Source: BOG-224 sp963783505
GTDB taxonomy: Bacteria > Acidobacteriota > Terriglobia > Bryobacterales > Bryobacteraceae
NCBI GenBank assembly: GCA_963783505.1
Contig: CAWAOP010000027.1
Span: forward strand, 164,975-228,974
DNA length: 64,000 nucleotides
Direction of reading: 5' to 3'
The first letter of the stretch is position 1. Each line of letters begins with the position of its first letter. Made by a program: the position numbers and the translations under genes. The notes beneath the pieces are model-generated. The model was not told the origin of the DNA, searched no databases, and saw nothing but the letters and a program-made list of their open reading frames with translations. Positions 1-7,994 of the stretch are shown here, in pieces.

Positions 1-1725
1 CTCCCCCGCCGTGCACAGAGGCGGAATTCCCGCCAGCAGCCCCGTCTTCATCGGAAGCGTATGCGACGCGCTTCGCATGTCTTGCGTCCCGGCTGTCACG
101 GTGTTGCCGGCGTCCGTCTTCATCGCGTCCGTGGGAAGCTGGGAAGAACTCACCGTTCCGCTGATCTGCGAAAACGAATAGTCTCCGCTCTGCGGCGTCA
201 CCGCTCCGGTCCGCCCAAAGACGGAAGGCACCACCGGACTCGGCAGCGTCTTTGGCTCCCACCAGTTGGCGCTGGCGTTCCAGCCCAGATACTGCAAGTC
301 CGAAGCCGGGCTCGTCGCTACAGCCTTGCCCTGCAGCCGAGTCACGCTCAAATGCGGAAACGAACCGGTAAGATCCGTGTCCGCGCTCGTCGAACTGGTA
401 ATGCAAGTCGGACAGTCGATACCCCCCGTCGCGCTGTTATACGAAATTGTCGATGAGCCGCTCAGCGCCGCACGCGCTCGCGCATTCGTGAAGTAGAGGT
501 TAGAGCCCTCGGTCACCATCGACGTCGTATAGTCCCCGTTCTGCGCGGCGACGGCCCCGGTCCGTCCAAAGATGGACGTGATGGTCGCGCCCGGGAGCGT
601 TTTCGGCTCCCACCAACTGGAGGTTGCGTTCCATCCCAAGTACTGGCCATCGGAGGCGGTGGTCGAAGCCACGCTTTTGCCCTGTATACGGACTACGCTC
701 AGATGCGGAAACGAACCATACAGGTCCGTGTCCGCGCTGGTCAGGCTGGTAATGCACGTGGGGCAGTCGATGGCCCCCGTCGAGGCGGTATACGCAATCG
801 TCGAGGAACCGCTGAGCGCGGCCCGAGCTCGCGAGTTAGTGAAATACAGATTCCCGCTTTCCGTCACTTGCGCTGTGGTGTAGTCGCCGGCCTGCGCCGA
901 AATACTTCCCTGTCTTCCAAAAACGCTGGATACCGCCCCCGGCGAATTTCCGGTCTGGCTCTGCATCTGCATGTTGGCGCCATCGTACGTCAGCATCACC
1001 CATTGGCCCGCCACGATATCGTTCGCGACCAGCGGCTGGTTGGATTGTTTGACGATTGTCCTGGCGCCCATACCGTTGAAGTTGATGGTGGCCGGCCCGC
1101 TGTTCGGCGAGTTGGCCCGAAACCAGTAGCTGGTCCCCGGTGAATACGCCGCTATCGGCGGATTCAAATTACACGCATACGAACCGCTCCCGCCGGTGTC
1201 CTGGCAGAAGAATGCGCCGCTGAGTTGATTCGCGTTCGCCACCGTCGCCGTTCCCACGGCGCTCCGGTACGGTATCCCGTTCGCCCCCGGATCGGCTACC
1301 GCGCCCACGGCCGACGCCGTTGGTTGCGAAGTATGGGCGGTTCCATTCGACGTGACGTAATCGACCCACTGATTCGAAGTTGGGCCCGACGCCGTCTGCA
1401 CCACGGCATACACGTGTCCGCCGTTGTCCGTGCATTTCAGGACCTGGGTGTTCGTGTCCACCTGGCAGTTCTGCGCCGAGATGCCGCCCTCGACGGTCCA
1501 TTGATTCACGGCGCTGCATCCGTACAGATTGGCTCCCGCGGGCGCCGTGCTCAAGAAAAAGAATTGCCCCACCGCACAGCTCGCCGGTAGACTCGTCCCC
1601 ATGGTCACCGGTTTGGTGGAAACGGCGCCCGAGAAATCCACATCCCCGGCTTGTGTCTTGAGGTCGATTTTGGTCTGCGCCAGCGCGCTGGCTGCGGCAA
1701 AAGCCGCTATGAAAAGCCTCCTCAT
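1..1725 (-). CDS. Repeat-rich tail-fibre-like secreted protein, 3' end beyond window
   Basis: An uninterrupted minus-strand reading frame runs from an ATG at 1725 to the left edge (575 codons, no stop seen). The first 16 residues look like a signal peptide (MRRLFIAAFAAASALA, then Q). The middle holds at least two copies of a unit with the motifs FGRTGAV, GDYTT, NLYFTN and ARAALSGSSTI; the DNA copies near 254 and 605 are 351 bp apart, a 117-residue period, and a third partial FGRTGAV copy starts near 170. The FGRTGAV...GDYT unit is known from phage tail-fibre-like and acidobacterial surface proteins, so an extracellular or structural adhesin role is inferred. No neighbouring phage genes are visible. 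It is divergent from the glycosyltransferase that starts at 2015. The C-terminus, which would decide the function, lies outside the window. Confidence 0.75.
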   Translation of the reverse strand, partial: MRRLFIAAFAAASALAQTKIDLKTQAGDVDFSGAVSTKPVTMGTSLPASCAVGQFFFLSTAPAGANLYGCSAVNQWTVEGGISAQNCQVDTNTQVLKCTDNGGHVYAVVQTASGPTSNQWVDYVTSNGTAHTSQPTASAVGAVADPGANGIPYRSAVGTATVANANQLSGAFFCQDTGGSGSYACNLNPPIAAYSPGTSYWFRANSPNSGPATINFNGMGARTIVKQSNQPLVANDIVAGQWVMLTYDGANMQMQSQTGNSPGAVSSVFGRQGSISAQAGDYTTAQVTESGNLYFTNSRARAALSGSSTIAYTASTGAIDCPTCITSLTSADTDLYGSFPHLSVVRIQGKSVASTTASDGQYLGWNATSSWWEPKTLPGATITSIFGRTGAVAAQNGDYTTSMVTEGSNLYFTNARARAALSGSSTISYNSATGGIDCPTCITSSTSADTDLTGSFPHLSVTRLQGKAVATSPASDLQYLGWNASANWWEPKTLPSPVVPSVFGRTGAVTPQSGDYSFSQISGTVSSSQLPTDAMKTDAGNTVTAGTQDMRSASHTLPMKTGLLAGIPPLCTAGE

Positions 1726-2014
1726 GCTCCCCCTACTCTCCAACCAAACGCTAGCATGTGCAGGCCTGCATCCACTTTCTTAAAACGGCAAAGCTTTTAT
1801 AATCAATCGATTAAAAACTAGACATCCCTTGTGATCGCCCATTGGCGAGGTCTCTCAAGTAGACTTCCTATCGTCCGTCCCGCCACGGCCGGCTTCCGGC
1901 ATCCCGGCGGCGCAGATCCAGAGCGGCTGGGCGTGTCCGATAGTTGCCGGCGTTCGCGGAACCTCGGGCCTCCTCTGATTCCCTCGCCAATCCCCGCTAA
2001 GATAGCGGGATAGT

Positions 2015-3154
2015 ATGGGTGATCGTCTCCGAGTCCTGGCCTGGATCGACGGGTCGTCGGTCACCGGGCCTGCCAAGAACCTGATTGGCTTTGCGCTTCG
2101 CGCTCGCGAGATGGAGGGCTTGGGCGCCGAAGTCCGCATCGGCCTCATCGTTCGTGGCGACCCGGAATCGAACGCCCTCGTCCATGCCGTCCGCCGCTCG
2201 GGCCTGCCCCTCGAAGTCGTCTCGGAGCGGCGTGCGTTCGATCTCGCCGTCGTGCCGGGTCTACGAGCGGCATTCGACCGCTTCCGCCCCCATATCCTTC
2301 AGACCCACAACTACAAATCGCACTTCCTGGTTCGCTACTCAGGTCTGCACCGCCAGGCGCCTTGGCTTGCCTTCCACCACGGCTACACAACTACGAGTTT
2401 CCGGGTGCGCGTCTATAACGAGCTGGACCGGTGGTCGCTGCGCGGCGCTGCGCGCGTGGTGACCGTCTGCCGCCCATTCGCGTTGGAGCTCCAGCGCAAG
2501 GGCGTCCCGCTGAGCCGTATTTCCATCCAGCACAACAGCATTCCGCCGTTCGTGGCTCCTACCGCCGCGGAAGCCGCCGCGCTTAAGGCCGGGTTCGGCA
2601 TCTCTGCGGACCGCCGCGTCGTCCTCGCCATAGGCCGCCTCTCAAGAGAGAAAGCCCAGCGCGACCTAATCGGAGCTCTCGCCGCGCTCAAGCGTGACAA
2701 GCCATCGGAGCCCATCGCGGCGATTCTGGTCGGCGATGGGCCCGAGCGTGAGAATCTCGTGCAGTTATCTGCCGAGCTCGGCCTGAACCAGATCGTGATA
2801 TTCGCGGGCCAGCAGCCCGATGTGCGGCCGTACTACGCCATCGCGGACGTCTTCGTACTGCCGTCCCATACCGAGGGTTCTCCAAACGTACTTCTGGAAG
2901 CGATGGCCGCCGGCAAGCCTATTGTGGCCTGTAATGTCGGCGGCGTCCCGGAAATAGCCCGCCATGGCGAAACGGCCTTGCTGATCGAGCGCGGCCGTAT
3001 TGACGCCATGTCCAGCGCCATCGGACGGCTCCTGGAGGACCGCGATCTCGCCTCTCGACTGGGCGATGCCGCCGGAAAAGCCTCCGCCGCCTACTCGCCT
3101 GAAGCTTACTGCCAGTCGATTCTCGGAATCTACCGGCGTGTGACGGTCAGTTAG
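2015..3154 (+). CDS. Glycosyltransferase family 4 (GT4)
   Basis: A 379-residue GT-B fold glycosyltransferase. The N-terminal half (about 1-185) has the Rossmann-like acceptor domain (RVLAWIDGSSVTGPAKN). The C-terminal half carries the nucleotide-sugar motifs of family GT4: AIGRLSREKAQRDLI near 207, VGDGPE near 237, and EGSPNVLLEAMAAGKP near 286-301 with the E-x7-E pair that binds the donor phosphate and ribose. It probably transfers a hexose from an NDP-sugar to a lipid or polysaccharide acceptor at the cytoplasmic face; donor and acceptor cannot be read. It stands alone, with the transpeptidase gene starting about 80 bp downstream, so a cell-surface role is plausible. The ATG at 2015 is the first in frame and gives a normal N-terminus. 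Confidence 0.88.
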   Translation: MGDRLRVLAWIDGSSVTGPAKNLIGFALRAREMEGLGAEVRIGLIVRGDPESNALVHAVRRSGLPLEVVSERRAFDLAVVPGLRAAFDRFRPHILQTHNYKSHFLVRYSGLHRQAPWLAFHHGYTTTSFRVRVYNELDRWSLRGAARVVTVCRPFALELQRKGVPLSRISIQHNSIPPFVAPTAAEAAALKAGFGISADRRVVLAIGRLSREKAQRDLIGALAALKRDKPSEPIAAILVGDGPERENLVQLSAELGLNQIVIFAGQQPDVRPYYAIADVFVLPSHTEGSPNVLLEAMAAGKPIVACNVGGVPEIARHGETALLIERGRIDAMSSAIGRLLEDRDLASRLGDAAGKASAAYSPEAYCQSILGIYRRVTVS

Positions 3155-3190
3155 CGCGATAGGCCCGCAAATGAGTTGCTTGCGGTGGCT

Positions 3191-3196
3191 TATAAT
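3191..3196 (+). promoter_or_regulatory. Candidate -10 box before the transpeptidase
   Basis: A perfect TATAAT lies 37-42 bp before the ATG at 3233 in a GC-rich gap. No good -35 hexamer sits 16-18 bp upstream, so this is only a candidate. If it is real, start codons upstream of it (for example a TTG at 3176) cannot be used. Confidence 0.3.
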
Positions 3197-3232
3197 AACC
3201 CCATCGGAAGTCCCAAACTTGAACTGGCGCGC

Positions 3233-4489
3233 ATGGGCTCGCCCGTCGCGCCCATGCACCTGCAAATGAAAGGCGTCATCCTCGCTCTGTTCGTGCTGGC
3301 CGGTCTCGTTGAGATCGATGCCGCGGTCGTCCAGAACCAGACGACCACGCCTCCTGCCCCAACCAACAAACCCCTCCCATCCAAGAGCGCAGCGACTAAG
3401 ACGACCTCCGCCGCGACGCCGTCGGTTACGACCAAGTCCGCGGCGCCGGCCAAGACCGTTGCCAAGTCTGCCCCAGCCAAGGCAACCGTAGCGAAGAAAC
3501 GCGTGTATAGGCCGGCTCCTCCCGTGGATCCGACGGTCGGCGATGTGGTCGACGGCGAAAACCTCACCGTGCGCCGGGCTGCTGTCGCGGCGCTTGGGAC
3601 CATGAATGGCGCCGTAGTGGCCGTCGATCCCACAAACGGCCGCGTGCTGAGCATCGTGAATCAGAAACTTGCGTTGCGAAGCGGCTTTACGCCGTGTTCC
3701 ACCATTAAGCTCGTCACCGCGCTGGCTGCCTTGAGCGAAGGAATCATTCAACGGGACACGCCCGTCCACTTAACCCGGACCGCCAGCTTCACTCTCACCA
3801 CCGCGATCGCGCATTCCAACAATCAGTATTTTCAGAAACTCGGCAATCAGCTCGGATACGAGAGGGTCACTCGCTACGCCCGCATGATGGGCCTGGGCGA
3901 GAAGGCGGGCCTGGATATTCGCGGTGAGCAGTCCGGCGCTTGGCCCGACTCGCCTCCCGGAGCGGGCGGCGTTGGCATGATGACGGCTTACGGGGAGAAC
4001 ATCCTGATGACGCCGCTGGAACTCGCCGCGCTGCTCTCCGCCATTTCAAACGGTGGAACCCTGTACTATTTGCAGTACCCCGCCGCGGAAGCCGAACCGA
4101 TTGAACCAAGAGTGAAACGTCAGTTGGAACTCGCCCCGGGCGGAATTTCCGACGTCAAGACCGGCATGCGCGCCGCCGTGGATGTTGGCACTGCCCGCCT
4201 CGCCGGCTATAACCCGGACGAGCCGATCCTGGGTAAGACCGGCACCTGCACCGATTTCCGGGACTCCAATCACATGGGCTGGTTTGGATCGTTCAACGAG
4301 GTGGACAATCATCGGCTGGTGCTGGTCGTCCTGCTGCGTGGGACCAAGACCGTGAATGGCCCCGTTGCCTCGGGCGTCGCTGGCGCCATTTACAGGAATC
4401 TCTCCGAACAACGCTACTTCGCCAGCGCTCCCAAGCCGGAGACAGCCATACCCGAGATCCTCTCCACAAGCACCTGCTGCGACCGCTGA
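3233..4489 (+). CDS. Penicillin-binding protein transpeptidase, membrane-anchored
   Basis: Serine transpeptidase/beta-lactamase-fold enzyme that would cross-link peptidoglycan in the periplasm. The three active-site motifs are all present: STIK (nucleophile Ser about residue 156), SNN (about 195-197) and KTGT (about 335-338). The N-terminus has a hydrophobic segment (VILALFVLAGLVEIDA) acting as signal anchor, followed by a Pro/Thr/Ala/Lys-rich linker of about 70 residues that would span the periplasm. No glycosyltransferase domain is present, so it is a class B-like or low-molecular-weight PBP; at about 418 residues it is short for PBP2/PBP3. The start is uncertain: ATGs at 3233, 3254 and 3266 all precede the hydrophobic segment, and a TATAAT at 3191 argues against an upstream start. 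Confidence 0.85.
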   Translation: MGSPVAPMHLQMKGVILALFVLAGLVEIDAAVVQNQTTTPPAPTNKPLPSKSAATKTTSAATPSVTTKSAAPAKTVAKSAPAKATVAKKRVYRPAPPVDPTVGDVVDGENLTVRRAAVAALGTMNGAVVAVDPTNGRVLSIVNQKLALRSGFTPCSTIKLVTALAALSEGIIQRDTPVHLTRTASFTLTTAIAHSNNQYFQKLGNQLGYERVTRYARMMGLGEKAGLDIRGEQSGAWPDSPPGAGGVGMMTAYGENILMTPLELAALLSAISNGGTLYYLQYPAAEAEPIEPRVKRQLELAPGGISDVKTGMRAAVDVGTARLAGYNPDEPILGKTGTCTDFRDSNHMGWFGSFNEVDNHRLVLVVLLRGTKTVNGPVASGVAGAIYRNLSEQRYFASAPKPETAIPEILSTSTCCDR

Positions 4490-4604
4490 TTGGTGAAGCC
4501 CGTCACCGAGCCGCGCGCGTAAGCAAGCGGTGCTCTCGACAGCGGTGTTCTCCGCAACGGTGTCCCTGGCAAGGCTCTACAGCCCGGAAACTGGCTTTGG
4601 ATGG

Positions 4605-4713
4605 TGAAAGGGGGAGCCCGGAATAGATGGGAACGCTCCTCAGGAGCGGGTGGGCCGATTGGTGGGTCGATGAGGTCTGCTTGGAAGAACTTACGAGGCC
4701 GGGCTCCCCTTTG
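4605..4713. repeat. Imperfect inverted repeat in the gap before nrdR
   Basis: The 450-bp gap between the transpeptidase and nrdR has no convincing gene. It contains an inverted repeat with arms of about 17 bp (left 4605-4621 around GGGGGAGCCCGG, right 4699-4713 around CCGGGCTCCCC) and a loop of about 77 bp. Just upstream (about 4507-4532) is a GC-rich stretch of the kind often scattered in acidobacterial genomes. The element could act as a bidirectional terminator for the convergent transpeptidase and nrdR genes, or be a mobile palindromic repeat. Confidence 0.5.
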
Positions 4714-4940
4714 CGACTCCAAGTTAATCCCTGCGCAAGTGGCAGCCCTCGGTCAAAACCTCCAATCTATTGAAAATAAACACGATATTAATCTGAACTG
4801 GGTGTGATCGCCCAGTTCCGGGTTGTCCTGGACGGCTTCCTAATGCCACATAAGGGCCACCCCTCGGGATCGCCGTCCCCATCTGAGCCGGAGGCGCTTT
4901 TGCCACGAATAGCTTAGGCTGGCCAATCCTCGATCCGCCT

Positions 4941-5402
4941 TCAGCTCAGCTTCTGTCGCATTAGCGCTTTTAGCTCGTTGAAGAAAGCCTCCTCGTCCTG
5001 GAAATCCCTGTAGACGGAGGCAAAACGTACGTACGCGATCTTGTCGAGATCTCGCAGGCTGTCCATGAGGAACTCGCCGATCTCTGAAGTGGCGACTTCC
5101 CGCTCGGGCGCGTCCGTAACCATGTTCTCCACCCGGTCCACCAGGGAGGCGAGCTGCGCCATGCCGACCGGCCTCTTCTCGCAGGCTTTGATCAAGCCTG
5201 TCAGCACTTTCTGCCGGTCGAACTTCTCCCGCCGGCCGTCCTTCTTGACCACCATGTAGGGGACCTCGTCGATACGTTCGTAGCTGGTGAATCGGCGGCC
5301 GCACCGGGCGCATTCCCGGCGGCGTCGAATGGCGTCGCCTTCCCGGGTCTCCCGGGAGTCCACCACCTTGTCCTCGATATGTTCGCAAAATGGGCACTTC
5401 AT
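4941..5402 (-). CDS. nrdR: Transcriptional repressor NrdR
   Basis: A 153-residue NrdR, the zinc- and ATP/dATP-binding repressor of ribonucleotide reductase genes. The zinc ribbon has Cys3/Cys6 (MKCPFC) and Cys31/Cys34 (CARCG), followed by the ATP-cone domain from about residue 47 to 137 (VVKKDGRREKFDRQKV ... YVRFASVYRDF). The length matches the family (about 150-160). No nrd gene or obvious NrdR box was recognised nearby. The gene is divergent from the sigma-factor operon; the roughly 145 bp between them would contain both promoters. Confidence 0.96.
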   Translation of the reverse strand: MKCPFCEHIEDKVVDSRETREGDAIRRRRECARCGRRFTSYERIDEVPYMVVKKDGRREKFDRQKVLTGLIKACEKRPVGMAQLASLVDRVENMVTDAPEREVATSEIGEFLMDSLRDLDKIAYVRFASVYRDFQDEEAFFNELKALMRQKLS

Positions 5403-5546
5403 CGCTAGAAACCTCCTCCCTGCCGCCGGCCGGAGCCCGCAAAGTCCAAGGCGAACAGCCGCAAGCGCTCCGATACCGGCTAGCGCGCGGGAAAGATTGA
5501 ACCTATCATGATAAAGCCTCGTTTTTTCCAGTGTAAGGATGAGGCA

Positions 5547-6224
5547 ATGGCGACCGTGACCGCAGCGTTGGGCGTTTTCCGGCCGGTACTTCCCGGCGTC
5601 GCCAATAGACCACTAGCTGGTGTTCACGGAGGCCGCGATCTGGTAGAACAAAGCTTGGACTCGGTACAGAGCCTCATCGCGCGGTGCCTGCGCGGCGACG
5701 AAGCGGGTTGGGAAGAGTTGGTTCGCAGCCATACCCGCCAAGTCTATGGCTTGTGTTTCCGTTTTACCGGCAGTGGAACGGAAGCCCAGGACCTTACGCA
5801 GGAAGTGTTTCTCCGGGTATTCCGCACGTTGAGGACCTTCCGGGCTCTCGAGGGGTCGTTCAGCACGTGGCTCGCGCGCGTGACGCGTAACCTTTTGATC
5901 GACCACTATCGCCGAACACGTCAGGACCGCGCTACTGGGTCCATCGAGGATCAGCTTCCCATGTTGGAGGAGGAAGGGCCGGCGGCGGCGCGGCGTCCGG
6001 ATCAGGCTGTGGCTGGCAGGGAAGCCAGCGAAATCCTGCAAGCGACTCTGCAACGGCTTTCGCCGGAACTCAGAGAAGCGGTCATTCTCAGAGACTTGCA
6101 GGAAATGGAATATCGGGAAATTGCCCGGACTCTGGCGATTCCCGAAGGCACCGTAAAATCGCGCATCAACCGCGGGCGGGCCGAATTGGCGCGGCTGTTG
6201 CGCAAGCAGAAGCTGGTTGTATGA
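5547..6224 (+). CDS. RNA polymerase sigma-70 factor, ECF type
   Basis: A 225-residue sigma factor with only the ECF core. Region 2 covers YGLCFRFTGSGTEAQDLTQEVFLRVF and the following FSTWLARVTRNLLIDHYRR. Region 4 covers LSPELREAVILRDLQEMEYREIA and IPEGTVKSRINRGRAEL, the helix-turn-helix that reads the -35 element. The chosen ATG at 5547 has a GAGG 3-6 bases upstream; an upstream in-frame ATG at 5508 would add 13 residues. The stop overlaps the anti-sigma start by 4 bp (ATGA), so the two proteins are translationally coupled. It probably directs its own operon in response to an envelope signal (inference from neighbours). Confidence 0.92.
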   Translation: MATVTAALGVFRPVLPGVANRPLAGVHGGRDLVEQSLDSVQSLIARCLRGDEAGWEELVRSHTRQVYGLCFRFTGSGTEAQDLTQEVFLRVFRTLRTFRALEGSFSTWLARVTRNLLIDHYRRTRQDRATGSIEDQLPMLEEEGPAAARRPDQAVAGREASEILQATLQRLSPELREAVILRDLQEMEYREIARTLAIPEGTVKSRINRGRAELARLLRKQKLVV

Positions 6225-6850
6225 ACTGCGCGGATTGTGAAATCCTGATCTGCGACTACGTTGACGGGGCGCTTCCCGCGGCCCGCGCGGCCGAAGTGCG
6301 GGCGCACCTCGCCCAGTGCCCGCTGTGCGCCGAATTGGCCCGCGATTCGGCCGCCGCCGTGGAGTTCATTGCGCGCGCCGAAACCGTCGAGCCCCCGCCC
6401 GAGCTGATCACGCGCATTCTGTTCGAGGCGCCTTGGAACAAGGGCAAGGCAAAGCAATCGGCCTTGCGAAAAGCCATCGCCGGTCTTCTGAGCCCGATCC
6501 TTCAGCCCAGATTCGCTATGGGTATGGCGATGACGATTCTTTCGCTCTCCTTGCTGTTCCGGTACGTTTCGCCGGCGCCGGCGAGCCCGGCCAAGATCTG
6601 GGCGAACGTCGAGGACCACGCATACCGTACGTGGGTTCGGACGGTCAAGTTTTACGACAATTTGAAATTCGTGTATCAGATTCAAACCACGCTGCGCCGA
6701 TGGCAGCGGCAACAGGAAGATGACAATCAGTCCGCCGCCGGAGCGGAGAGATCCGGCGCGGACATGGACGAACGGAGATTGCCGGTTACCGCTCCGCCGG
6801 ATAACGGCGGCGGGGCGGCTCCTTCGAAGGTAACGGGGGGAAGTCGATAG
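6221..6850 (+). CDS. Anti-sigma factor with zf-HC2 domain, single-pass membrane protein
   Basis: A 209-residue protein with an N-terminal zinc-finger anti-sigma domain (MNCADCEILICDYVDG ... RAHLAQCPLC, with the His-x3-Cys-x2-Cys signature) that would bind the ECF sigma factor encoded immediately upstream. One transmembrane helix follows near residues 100-118 (FAMGMAMTILSLSLLFRYV), then an approximately 85-residue domain that would be outside the membrane and act as sensor. The C-terminal tail is Gly/Pro-rich. Start overlaps the sigma stop by 4 bp. The family holds its sigma factor inactive until the membrane protein is cleaved or changes conformation. Confidence 0.88.
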   Translation: MNCADCEILICDYVDGALPAARAAEVRAHLAQCPLCAELARDSAAAVEFIARAETVEPPPELITRILFEAPWNKGKAKQSALRKAIAGLLSPILQPRFAMGMAMTILSLSLLFRYVSPAPASPAKIWANVEDHAYRTWVRTVKFYDNLKFVYQIQTTLRRWQRQQEDDNQSAAGAERSGADMDERRLPVTAPPDNGGGAAPSKVTGGSR

Positions 6851-6860
6851 GAGGATACGT

Positions 6861-7532
6861 ATGAATTGCCAGATCCACAGCGATGCGCCGGCTGCGGCCT
6901 TTTGCCGGACTTGCGGCAAGCCGCTCTGCGACCTCTGCCGGCGGGATGTTTACGGGACGGTGTTCTGCGCGGAGCACGCTCCAGCCCCGGCGCAGGATCG
7001 GGAGGGTCCCTTCAGCCCTGCGCCGCCGCCTCAGGCGGGCTATGTCTTTCGCGATGTCTCGCCTGCTTTGGCGCTCATCCTGGGTTTGCTCATCCCAGGG
7101 GTTGGCGCCATCTATAACGGCCAGTATGCCAAAGGGTTGATCCACGCCGTGATCTTTGGTGTCTTTTGCACCATCCTCAGCTCGGACCTGAACGGACTGG
7201 AGCCGCTGTTCGGCATCCTGCTGGCCGTCTGGATTTTCTACATGGGCTTTGAAGCCTTTCACACGGCGACCAAACGCAGGCTGGGCGAACCGGTGGATGA
7301 GTTCTCCAGCCTCATCAACCTTCACTCCAAGGGGAACCTGCCCGTGGCGGGCGTGGTCCTGGTTCTGCTGGGCGTGGTCCTGCTGCTCCACACGCTGAAC
7401 TGGCTCGATCTAAGAAATGCCGCGCGTTGGGTCCTGCCGTTCCTGCTGATCGCCGCAGGCGCCTACTTGCTATACATCCGCTTCTTCGGGCAGGCCGGAG
7501 CGCCGAAGGAGGCGCGCCATGAACGGCAATGA
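6861..7532 (+). CDS. B-box zinc-finger multi-pass membrane protein
   Basis: A 223-residue protein starting 10 bp after the anti-sigma gene. Residues 1-40 form a B-box-like zinc finger with ligands in CQIH, CRTC, CDLC and CAEH. About four hydrophobic helices follow: ALILGLLIPGVGAIYNGQYA, IHAVIFGVFCTILS, LFGILLAVWIFYMGFEAF and a C-terminal pair resembling the LiaI/LiaF (DUF5668-like) segment (VAGVVLVLLGVVLLLHTLNW, VLPFLLIAAGAYLL). The B-box-plus-membrane arrangement recurs in Acidobacteriota near LiaF-like genes. The function is unknown; the context says envelope sensing or homeostasis. Confidence 0.75.
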   Translation: MNCQIHSDAPAAAFCRTCGKPLCDLCRRDVYGTVFCAEHAPAPAQDREGPFSPAPPPQAGYVFRDVSPALALILGLLIPGVGAIYNGQYAKGLIHAVIFGVFCTILSSDLNGLEPLFGILLAVWIFYMGFEAFHTATKRRLGEPVDEFSSLINLHSKGNLPVAGVVLVLLGVVLLLHTLNWLDLRNAARWVLPFLLIAAGAYLLYIRFFGQAGAPKEARHERQ

Positions 7533-7589
7533 TCGTTTCCGAGCCGCGGCCGTCAGTGAGCGGTCTTCGATCACCCATGGAGGCGCGCT

Positions 7590-7994
7590 ATGAGCAACTG
7601 GGAAGAACGCGAAGAGCGCCGCCGCCAGCGCCGTGAATGGAAGAGACAGATGAGAGGCGATCCAAACTCGATGGCGTGTGCGGTGCGGGGACCGATCACG
7701 CTCATCACCGTTGGCGCTCTCTTTGCGTTACAGAACTTCACGCCTTATAACTTCGGTCAAACGTGGCCCGTGCTGCTCATTGTTTTCGGGCTGATGACGT
7801 TGGTCTGCCGGGGCACGCGGCAGGAGGTTCCGCCACAGGCCGGTCCGGCGGCGGCGCCGCCGTATAACTACCAGGCGCCCCCGCCCGCTTCCTCGGGCGG
7901 TTACCGGCAGAGTCAGTATTCGCAGCCCGCCGCCTCCGCCGCGCCTCCGAAAGCGCCGGAAAGCGGCCAGCCCCAGCAAGGAGGTTCGGTATGA
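7590..7994 (+). CDS. LiaI/LiaF-like small membrane protein (DUF5668 type)
   Basis: A 134-residue protein with a charged N-terminus (about 20 residues rich in Arg/Glu), two hydrophobic helices (GPITLITVGALFALQN and WPVLLIVFGLMTLV) and a low-complexity Pro/Ala/Gln/Tyr tail. The two-helix pattern with GPITLITVGALFALQN resembles the LiaI-LiaF transmembrane region family. The stop overlaps the next start by 4 bp, so it is co-translated with the DUF4097 protein. In Firmicutes LiaF controls a cell-wall stress two-component system; here an analogous role with the ECF pair is only inferred. Confidence 0.72.
   Translation: MSNWEEREERRRQRREWKRQMRGDPNSMACAVRGPITLITVGALFALQNFTPYNFGQTWPVLLIVFGLMTLVCRGTRQEVPPQAGPAAAPPYNYQAPPPASSGGYRQSQYSQPAASAAPPKAPESGQPQQGGSV

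Noticed and set aside
2145..2390. Minus-strand reading frame inside the GT4 gene
   Set aside because: Arg/Gly-rich shadow of the plus-strand glycosyltransferase with no family pattern.
2765..3769. 334-residue minus-strand frame across GT4 and the transpeptidase
   Set aside because: It spans the ends of two well-supported genes and has the low-complexity composition of an antisense frame.
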